Source: Pseudomonadota bacterium (GTDB lineage: Bacteria > Pseudomonadota > Gammaproteobacteria > Burkholderiales > SG8-39). Taken from it: DNA of 6,666 bases. Shown here piece after piece: positions 1 through 4,333 of the stretch. Within the stretch, counting starts at the first letter, position 1; the number at the start of each line of letters is the position of its first letter. Location of the stretch: the NCBI GenBank assembly GCA_003242425.1, contig QGUL01000104.1, positions 1-6,666 on the forward strand. The letters run 5' to 3'. The notes beneath the pieces are model-generated. The model saw only the letters and a list, made by a program, of their open reading frames with translations, was not told the DNA's origin and made no database searches. The position numbers and the translations under genes are program-made.

Positions 1-100
1 TTTTTTTTGTTGCACACACGCGTCACCAGCCACCCGAGAACAGCCCGTGAAGGGGGGGAGAATGCACCGCTTCCTGGGCGGGGGCCGGGTAGATGCGTCT

Positions 101-150
101 GGGGCGCGCGCCGCCCCCGAGCCGCACCTGCGGCACACCGCAAGTGCGGC
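101..150 (-). terminator. Tandem GC-rich hairpins just after ggpPS
   Basis: Seen: 121-127 (gccgcac) pairs with 144-150 (gtgcggc). After one c/a mismatch, 129-133 (tgcgg) pairs with 138-142 (ccgca) around a four-base loop, giving a nearly continuous 12-bp stem. It begins one base past the TGA of ggpPS. A second hairpin, ggggcg 101-106 with cgcccc 112-117, follows directly in the direction of transcription. Neither has a downstream T-tract on the minus strand, so this is not a classical intrinsic terminator. A role in 3'-end stabilisation or Rho-linked termination is inferred. Confidence 0.45.
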
Positions 151-151
151 C

Positions 152-2398
152 TCAGGACGCCATGCGTTCGGGCGGCGTCGCATCGGCGCGTACCGCCGCA
201 AGGAAGTCGTCGCCCCAGCGCCGGACGTCGTTGTGGCGCACGATCTCGAACATCATGTGCATCCTGCTGCGGCGCTCGCTCTCGTCCATGCTCAGGCCCT
301 GGTAGCATGAGGCCACCAGGTCGTCGATGTTGTGAGGGTTGGTGAGGACAGCGCCTTTCAGTTCCGCGCCGGCACCGGCGAATTCCGACAGCACCAACAC
401 CCCCGCCGCGTCGAGGAGGCCTTGTGTGGCCACATACTCCTTCGCGACCAGATTGAGGCCGTCGCGCAGCGGGGTGTCCCACATCAGATCGGCCGCGGCG
501 TAATAGGCCACCAGTTGCTCGAAGGGGACGGCGCGGAAGAAATACTGCACCGGGGTCCAGCCGACCTTAGAGTAGCGGCCGTTGATGCGGCCCACGGCGC
601 GTTCGATCTGTGCCTGCAGGTCGCGGTACACCCGCATCTCCTGTGCCGCCGGCACGCAAATGGCGATGAGCGTGACCTCGCCCTGCAGCGCGGGATAGCG
701 GTCGAGCAGGCGCTCGAAGGCGAGCAGTTTTTCCAGGGTGCCCTTGGTGTAGTCCAGCCGCTCGACCGACAGCATCAGCCGCGTGCTGCCCAGCTCGCGC
801 CGCAATTCCCCGATCTGCCTGCGCACGGCCGGCCGCTTGAGAATTTCCTCGACGCGGCCGACATCCAGCCCCACGGGATGCGCACCGAGCCGCACCCGCT
901 TGCCGAGCACTTCGATTTCGGTGGTGACCTGGTCCACGCCCACCGCACAGCCGTAAGTGAGGAAGCGCGGCGCGCAGTGTTCGCGGTGGACGATTTTCAT
1001 CGGCGTCACGCCGCGCACGACGTCGACGAAATTCTCGACCTGCCGAGGCACGTGGAAGCCGACGTAATCGCATTGCAGCAGGCTGCCGATGATCTGGCGC
1101 CGCCACGGCACGACGTTGAACACGTCGGCCGAGGGGAAATGCGTGTGATGGAAGAAGGCGATCTTCACGTCCGGCCGCAGCTCGCGCAGATACGCCGGCA
1201 CCATCCACAGGTTGTAGTCGTGGATCCACACCACCGCGCCGGGGGCCGCTTCGGCCGCGGCGGCCTCGGCGAAGGTCCGGTTGACGCGCAGGAAGACCTG
1301 CCAGTGGTCTTCGCGGAACTGCGCGCGTTCCCAGAAGGTGTGCAGCATCGGCCAGAAGGCTTCCTTCGAAAAACGCTTGTAGAAAATGTCCACGTCCTGC
1401 TTGGACATCTGCACGCGCGCGCACACCAGATTGGGATAACGCTCGATATCCACAGGGGTGCGGGCCTGGAAGCGGCCGTGCCGGTCTTCGTGGGTGGACC
1501 AGGCCACCCACGAGCCGCGCCGCCCGTCGCGGAAATAGTTGAGCAGCGTCGGGATGATGCCGTTGGGCGAGGACGGACGGCGCCGCTTCAGCTCGCCGTC
1601 CTCGACGTATTCCTCGTACGGCAGGCGGTGATAGACCATGACCAGCTCCGAACGGCCCGGCTGGACTTCGGCGGGCTCGACCACTTCGAGATGATCGAGC
1701 ATGCGGAAATGCGCGATCGCGTCGAGAATGCCGCCGCAGCCTTCGCGTTCGGCGTGCAGCACCTGCGGCAGAGCGCGCGTGGCCTCGATCAGCCCTGCTT
1801 CGGAGCCGCCCACGCAAACGCCTTTGAACCCCTGCTGATACATGGACAGATCGTTCAGCGTGTCGCCGGCGACCAGTACCCTGTCGCTGTCGATGCCGAG
1901 GTGTTCGACCAGCGCTCGCAACGTCGAACCCTTGTTCACGCCTTTGGGCAGGATGTCCAGATACCTGTCGGCCGAGAACAGCACGTCGCAACCGAGGCTG
2001 TGCGCGATGCGTTCAATTTCATCGTCGACGTCGTCGCTTTCGCAGAAATACGAGCAGCGGCGTTCCTGGGGCGTGTTCTGCCGCACCAGCCGGGGATGAT
2101 CGGCGAAGGCCGCCGCCACCTTCTGCTCGCCCGGCCAGCGCAACGCGATTTCGCCTTGCAGGGGCTGGATGGGCAGCAGGTTGTTTCCGGCGACGACGGT
2201 CGCGCCCACATCGCAGATGATGTAATCGGGATCGGGCAGGGACGGATCGAACAGCAGCGGCAGCACCGACTCCAGGCCGCGTCCTGTCACATAGGCCAGC
2301 TTGATGTCAGGGTTGCGCGCGATGAGCTGGTAGAGCGTTTGCCGGGCTTCAGGCGCGCCGGCGAGGAAGGTACCGTCCAGGTCTGTGGCGAGCAGCAT
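152..2398 (-). CDS. ggpPS: Bifunctional glucosylglycerol-phosphate phosphatase/synthase (HAD + GT20 fusion)
   Basis: Predicted to make the compatible solute glucosylglycerol in the cytoplasm. The C-terminal glycosyltransferase would join ADP-glucose to glycerol 3-phosphate and the N-terminal phosphatase would remove the phosphate. Seen: a HAD domain (about residues 1-235) with DLDGT at 6-10 (nucleophile D6, acid D8), VTGR at 37-40, K156 and GDTLND at 178-183. A GT20 domain (about 250-735) carries IHDYNLWMVP at 392-401, HTHFPS at 418-423, ERLDYTKG at 546-553 and DGLNLVAKE at 646-654. HDYNLW and HTHFPS differ from the HDYHL and HIPFP of trehalose-phosphate synthases and resemble GgpS. A fused enzyme of this order is known from Stenotrophomonas rhizophila (GgpPS). 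The ATG has AGGAG seven bases upstream and no earlier in-frame start. All catalytic motifs are present. The alternative is a trehalose-phosphate synthase fusion, which I think is less likely. Confidence 0.88.
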   Translation of the reverse strand: MLLATDLDGTFLAGAPEARQTLYQLIARNPDIKLAYVTGRGLESVLPLLFDPSLPDPDYIICDVGATVVAGNNLLPIQPLQGEIALRWPGEQKVAAAFADHPRLVRQNTPQERRCSYFCESDDVDDEIERIAHSLGCDVLFSADRYLDILPKGVNKGSTLRALVEHLGIDSDRVLVAGDTLNDLSMYQQGFKGVCVGGSEAGLIEATRALPQVLHAEREGCGGILDAIAHFRMLDHLEVVEPAEVQPGRSELVMVYHRLPYEEYVEDGELKRRRPSSPNGIIPTLLNYFRDGRRGSWVAWSTHEDRHGRFQARTPVDIERYPNLVCARVQMSKQDVDIFYKRFSKEAFWPMLHTFWERAQFREDHWQVFLRVNRTFAEAAAAEAAPGAVVWIHDYNLWMVPAYLRELRPDVKIAFFHHTHFPSADVFNVVPWRRQIIGSLLQCDYVGFHVPRQVENFVDVVRGVTPMKIVHREHCAPRFLTYGCAVGVDQVTTEIEVLGKRVRLGAHPVGLDVGRVEEILKRPAVRRQIGELRRELGSTRLMLSVERLDYTKGTLEKLLAFERLLDRYPALQGEVTLIAICVPAAQEMRVYRDLQAQIERAVGRINGRYSKVGWTPVQYFFRAVPFEQLVAYYAAADLMWDTPLRDGLNLVAKEYVATQGLLDAAGVLVLSEFAGAGAELKGAVLTNPHNIDDLVASCYQGLSMDESERRSRMHMMFEIVRHNDVRRWGDDFLAAVRADATPPERMAS

Positions 2399-2405
2399 CC
2401 CTTGG

Positions 2406-2410
2406 CTCCT
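2406..2410 (-). promoter_or_regulatory. Ribosome binding site of ggpPS
   Basis: AGGAG on the minus strand, seven bases before the ATG at 2398 and preceded by an A-rich stretch (caaacaaaa) likely to be unstructured. It fixes the start codon. Confidence 0.8.
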
Positions 2411-2500
2411 TTTTGTTTGTTGAGCGACGACGCGTTCAATGCCTGTCGATCCGCCGTGAGCGTGCCGGGACGCTTGCCGGCGTTCGAACGGGAGGAAACG

Positions 2501-2529
2501 GGTTTGCGCTCAGTGGGGCTGCGCAAACC
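2501..2529 (-). repeat. 9-bp perfect inverted repeat in the ggpPS leader
   Basis: GGTTTGCGC (2501-2509) and GCGCAAACC (2521-2529) form a perfect 9-bp stem around an 11-base loop. On the minus strand the hairpin is followed by cgtttcctcccg, which is not a true T-tract. The stop codon of the possible 23-codon ORF (2510-2512) lies in the loop. Function unknown; an RNA hairpin or protein site is possible. Confidence 0.7.
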
Positions 2530-2581
2530 GGGTTCGATAGCCGCGGGGGAGGAACTTGTCGAACCCGTACGGACAGGACAT
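2510..2581 (-). CDS. Possible 23-residue leader peptide upstream of ggpPS
   Basis: An ATG-to-TGA reading frame encoding a 23-residue peptide that begins MSCPYGFDKF and ends RFAQPH. Third codon positions are clearly more GC-rich (about 18 of 22) than first or second positions, as in real genes of this window, but inverted repeats fall in the same bases and could cause this. The ATG overlaps the stop of an even smaller frame (ATG at 2599, six codons) as TGATG. No good Shine-Dalgarno sequence is visible. The stop lies in the loop of the 2501-2529 hairpin, an arrangement that would allow translation to alter leader folding. I do not recognise the peptide, and it may be chance. Confidence 0.25.
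   Translation of the reverse strand: MSCPYGFDKFLPRGYRTRFAQPH
2529..2567 (-). repeat. 9-bp inverted repeat with 21-base spacer in the ggpPS leader
   Basis: CGGGTTCGA (2529-2537) and TCGAACCCG (2559-2567) are perfect inverted copies. The arm centres are about 30 bp apart, close to three helical turns, and the arms overlap the candidate -35 and -10 boxes at 2534-2562. This fits either two operator half-sites or an RNA stem. The core TTCGA also occurs in the nearby palindrome CGTTCGAACG at 2481-2490. Confidence 0.65.
2534..2562 (-). promoter_or_regulatory. Candidate sigma70-type promoter for ggpPS
   Basis: On the minus strand TCGACA (2562-2557) is followed after exactly 17 bases by TATCGA (2539-2534). 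The -35 matches TTGACA at five of six positions but the -10 at only three of six. It would give a leader of roughly 130 bases. Weak and unproven. Confidence 0.2.
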
Positions 2582-2632
2582 CAGACCACGCCGTCATCCA
2601 TGTTTGTGACGGGGTGGGCGATTGTCCTACGG
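2565..2632 (-). repeat. Long-range inverted repeat enclosing a smaller hairpin
   Basis: CCGTA-c-GGACA (2565-2575) pairs with TGTCCTACGG (2623-2632) as a 10-bp stem with one bulged base. Inside it CCGTCA (2591-2596) pairs with TGACGG (2607-2612). Together they make a nested stem. It abuts the inverted repeat at 2529-2567. Confidence 0.5.
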
Positions 2633-2736
2633 ATAGCGCGCGGAGGCCACCCTCGATTGCGCGAGTGCGGGTACTAACTCGTCGCGATGTGACGCTATAG
2701 CGGAAAGTCCCGGATTACGGAAAGCGCAATTTATAG

Positions 2737-2757
2737 CCGCATGGCGCAGCGATGCGG
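2737..2757 (-). terminator. Hairpin just after the DUF1415 gene
   Basis: CCGCAT (2737-2742) and ATGCGG (2752-2757) form a 6-bp stem with a nine-base loop, beginning three bases after the stop codon. On the minus strand it is followed by ctataaattg, AT-rich but without a T-run, so termination is only possible. Confidence 0.3.
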
Positions 2758-2760
2758 GCA

Positions 2761-3312
2761 TCAGGGCTCGCCGATGCGCAGTTTCAGCCAGCCTTCCAGG
2801 CCGAGTTCGCGCATGGTGCGGATGTTCTGCCGGTAGATGCGTTCGGCGTCGCCGTAGCTTTCCACGGCCTGCTCGATGCTGGCTTCGCGCAGCAGGTGCA
2901 GCGTGGGATAGGGCGAGCGGTTGGTGTAGTTGGCGATATCCCCGGGTTCGCTGTCGGCGAAACGGTACTGTGGATGGAAGCTCGCCACCTGCAGCACACC
3001 GGTAAGACCGAGCGCCTCGACTGCCGCTTCCGCTGTATCGAGGAAATCGTTGAAGTCGAGGAAGTCCTGCAGCACGTAGGGGTGGATCAACAGCGTGGTG
3101 TCTATTTTTTCCGGCGGCACCTCGGCGAGGTACTGGAGTTCCCGCACCAGATCCTCGAGCAGCGCCTCCACGCTGCGTGCTTCGCTGACGGTATAGCGGA
3201 TGCGTTCCCTGACATATACCGCCTTGGCGAACGGGCACAGGTTGAGACCGATGACGGCGCGCTCGATCCAGCCGCGCGTGGCGGCGATGACTTCGTCGAC
3301 GCTACTGTTCAT
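2761..3312 (-). CDS. DUF1415 family protein
   Basis: A 183-residue soluble protein of a conserved proteobacterial family with no assigned function. Seen: NLCPFAKAV at 24-32, LIHPYVLQDFLDFNDF at 75-90, QVASFHPQYRF at 108-118 and NYTNRSPYPTLHLLREAS at 128-145, the blocks I recognise as the family signature. The recurring Cys26, His77, His113 and His139 suggest a metal or active site, which is inference. No signal peptide or membrane segment. Length is usual for the family. The ATG at 3312 is preferred because the family normally starts about ten residues before the ATRxWIERAV block. GGAGG touches this ATG with no spacer, and GGAG also lies 12 bases upstream. A TTG at 3336 would add eight residues but has no visible ribosome site. 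It lies 63 bp downstream of the CHRD gene. Confidence 0.85.
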   Translation of the reverse strand: MNSSVDEVIAATRGWIERAVIGLNLCPFAKAVYVRERIRYTVSEARSVEALLEDLVRELQYLAEVPPEKIDTTLLIHPYVLQDFLDFNDFLDTAEAAVEALGLTGVLQVASFHPQYRFADSEPGDIANYTNRSPYPTLHLLREASIEQAVESYGDAERIYRQNIRTMRELGLEGWLKLRIGEP

Positions 3313-3324
3313 CCTCCGCTGAGA

Positions 3325-3350
3325 CTCCGGAAACAATGAATGATCCGGAG
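3325..3350 (-). repeat. Inverted repeat in front of the DUF1415 start
   Basis: CTCCGG (3325-3330) and CCGGAG (3345-3350) are separated by 14 bases in the 63-bp gap between the CHRD gene and the DUF1415 gene. On the minus strand the downstream arm contains GGAG, one of the two possible ribosome sites, so folding could mask it. This is inference. Confidence 0.35.
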
Positions 3351-3375
3351 CCTAGCAGAAGTGTGCAGGGGGCTT

Positions 3376-3903
3376 TCAATACTTGCGCCGCGCCAGCGCC
3401 AGCGCGCCGAGCGCGGTGAGCGCCAGCAGCAGCGGCGAAGGCAGCGGCACGCCGTTCGCGACCTGGAAGATCTGGCCGCGGATTTCGCCGGGCGGGAACA
3501 TTTCCGAATGCACGTTGAAATAGAAGCCGCCGGCGAGGAAGGTCTGCACATCGGCTGCGCCGTTCGGAAGCGTGAACACCTGCGTGTCGATCGCACCCGC
3601 AGTCTGGCCGAGCGCATCGCCCAGCTCCAGGGGAAAGACGATGGGACCGTTCACGCCGATCGGCGCCTGGTGGATGTGCGCCATGATGGAAGGCGTGGTG
3701 AGATTCTCGAAACCGAGATTCACGGTGATGGTGAGCGCCACATCGTCGAGCACGACCGTGCCGAAGCCGGTCGCGGGCGTATCGCGCGGCGGCACTTCTT
3801 CCGCGCCGGTCAGCGTGGCCTCGAAAAAGAGCAGCGCGGCCTGCGCCGGTACGGCGAGCAGCAGGGTGCCGGCCGCGAGCAAGGCATAGAGCATCCGCTT
3901 CAT
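3376..3903 (-). CDS. Secreted CHRD-domain protein with VPLP-type C-terminal sorting tail
   Basis: A 175-residue exported protein. Residues 1-22 form a signal peptide (KR start, hydrophobic core LYALLAAGTLLLAV, likely cleavage after AQA at 20-22). Residues about 24-147 match the CHRD domain, named after chordin, with LTGAEEVPP at 31-39, HIHQAPIGVNGPIVFPL at 76-92 and FYFNVHSEMFPPGEIRGQI at 127-145. The tail has VPLP at 152-155, a hydrophobic stretch at 158-170 and RRK at 172-174. This is the tripartite layout of PEP-CTERM proteins, recognised by exosortase/EpsH in Gram-negative bacteria with exopolysaccharide, in the VPLP form. The CHRD function is unknown. The ATG at 3903 is chosen over a longer frame to 4002 because AGGAGG lies six bases upstream and the signal peptide begins there. 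No exosortase gene is in the window. Confidence 0.87.
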   Translation of the reverse strand: MKRMLYALLAAGTLLLAVPAQAALLFFEATLTGAEEVPPRDTPATGFGTVVLDDVALTITVNLGFENLTTPSIMAHIHQAPIGVNGPIVFPLELGDALGQTAGAIDTQVFTLPNGAADVQTFLAGGFYFNVHSEMFPPGEIRGQIFQVANGVPLPSPLLLALTALGALALARRKY

Positions 3904-3909
3904 GGCCTT

Positions 3910-3915
3910 CCTCCT
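3910..3915 (-). promoter_or_regulatory. Ribosome binding site of the CHRD gene
   Basis: A full AGGAGG on the minus strand, six bases before the ATG at 3903. It is the strongest ribosome site in the window and decides the start over the longer frame. Confidence 0.85.
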
Positions 3916-4036
3916 CTTCCAGTTGCGGGCAGGGTCATGCACGGCCTGCACCCAAGGCCGGATCCAAACCCGTTTCAGAGGCTTAGAGACTGTCGTACGC
4001 AAGCGCTGCCGGGAGCCTGTAATACCGTGCGACGCC

Positions 4037-4048
4037 TGCGAATTCGCA
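4037..4048. promoter_or_regulatory. 12-bp perfect palindrome TGCGAATTCGCA
   Basis: A perfect palindrome in the divergent region. It is overlapped by a second inverted repeat, CGTGCGA (4026-4032) with TCGCACG (4044-4050). A further palindrome CGACAG-c-CTGTCG lies at 4065-4077. This could be an operator pair controlling one or both divergent genes. No known regulator consensus recognised. Confidence 0.3.
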
Positions 4049-4116
4049 CGTCGTCGCCGCGATGCGACAGCCTGTCGTCCGTGTCACGCTGGACGCGAAG
4101 CGCGTGCTACGGCCGT

Positions 4117-4145
4117 TTGTTCGTGGTGCATCTCCGTTGGATAAT
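4117..4145 (+). promoter_or_regulatory. Candidate sigma70-type promoter for the rRNA methyltransferase gene
   Basis: TTGTTC (4117-4122), a 17-base spacer and GATAAT (4140-4145). The -10 matches TATAAT at five of six positions, the -35 at three of six. Transcription would start near 4152, placing the alternative hairpins at 4163-4198 at the very 5' end of a leader of about 180 bases. Confidence 0.35.
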
Positions 4146-4162
4146 TCGCCCTGAAAACATGG

Positions 4163-4198
4163 CACGCTCCGAGCAACGGAGCGTGGCGCGCTCCACGC
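4163..4198 (+). repeat. Mutually exclusive hairpins upstream of the rRNA methyltransferase gene
   Basis: CACGCTCCG (4163-4171) and CGGAGCGTG (4177-4185) form a perfect 9-bp stem with a five-base loop. The same second arm can instead pair downstream: GGAGCG (4178-4183) with CGCTCC (4189-4194), or GCGTGG (4181-4186) with CCACGC (4193-4198). The upstream pairing is clearly the more stable. On the minus strand the first hairpin is followed by ccatgtttt, only a weak terminator signature. Confidence 0.55.
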
Positions 4199-4324
4199 CG
4201 GAAATGCGAACGAGCACCCGGAATCCGAGCTGTCGCTGAGGCCCTGCTCACGATTCCCCACCACCGAAACCCCGATAAGAAATTGAAGACGCACAGCACT
4301 TCTTCCGTCCTGACGAAACGAAAC

Positions 4325-4330
4325 GAAGGA
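4325..4330 (+). promoter_or_regulatory. Ribosome binding site of the RlmI-like gene
   Basis: GAAGGA ends three bases before the ATG at 4334. The spacing is short but this is the only purine-rich match near the start, and it supports ATG 4334 over the TTG at 4283. Confidence 0.5.
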
Positions 4331-4333
4331 CCG

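Larger units (their letters stand above)
2399..2760 (-). other. Structured 362-bp leader/intergenic region upstream of ggpPS
   Basis: No conserved protein gene seen. It holds three inverted repeats laid end to end (2501-2529, 2529-2567, 2565-2632), a 10-bp palindrome CGTTCGAACG (2481-2490), another palindrome CGCTATAGCG (2693-2702), a direct repeat CTTTCCG twice on the minus strand (within about 2701-2724), a possible 23-codon ORF (2510-2581), a weak promoter candidate and the ggpPS RBS. The most likely reading is the promoter plus 5' leader of the osmolyte gene. Confidence 0.6.
3904..4333. other. 430-bp divergent intergenic region
   Basis: No convincing gene on either strand. It should hold the promoter of the leftward CHRD gene and that of the rightward rRNA methyltransferase gene. 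Seen: a hairpin CGGCCT/AGGCCG (3942-3947 with 3955-3960) in the CHRD leader, palindromes at 4037-4048 and 4065-4077, a promoter candidate at 4117-4145, alternative hairpins at 4163-4198, and three tandem CGAAA-like units (4314-4328) just before the methyltransferase start. Confidence 0.6.

Noticed and set aside
567..1991. Minus-strand frame of 474 codons inside ggpPS
   Set aside because: An Arg/Ala/Gly-rich frameshift shadow of ggpPS with no domain.
2529..2567. GGTTCGA sequences resembling a tRNA T-arm
   Set aside because: No matching 5-bp T-stem, anticodon arm or acceptor stem can be built around them on either strand.
332..2677. Long plus-strand open frame (781 codons) opposite ggpPS
   Set aside because: Its translation is rich in His, Arg, Gln and Ala with no recognisable domain, and it is the exact antisense of a gene with all catalytic motifs intact. 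High GC content makes long antisense frames common.
3902..4144. Plus-strand frame of 80 codons in the divergent gap
   Set aside because: Cys/Arg-rich, no ribosome site, no recognisable motif, and it overlaps the CHRD start region in antisense.
4160..4174. Sigma54-like TGGCACG with GC at the right spacing
   Set aside because: The -24 element is perfect, but the -12 reads GAGCA instead of TTGCA, the site lies inside the strong hairpin, and an rRNA methyltransferase is not an expected sigma54 target.
3340..4239. Plus-strand frame of 299 codons opposite the CHRD gene
   Set aside because: Arg/His-rich antisense of a gene with a clear signal peptide, domain and ribosome site.
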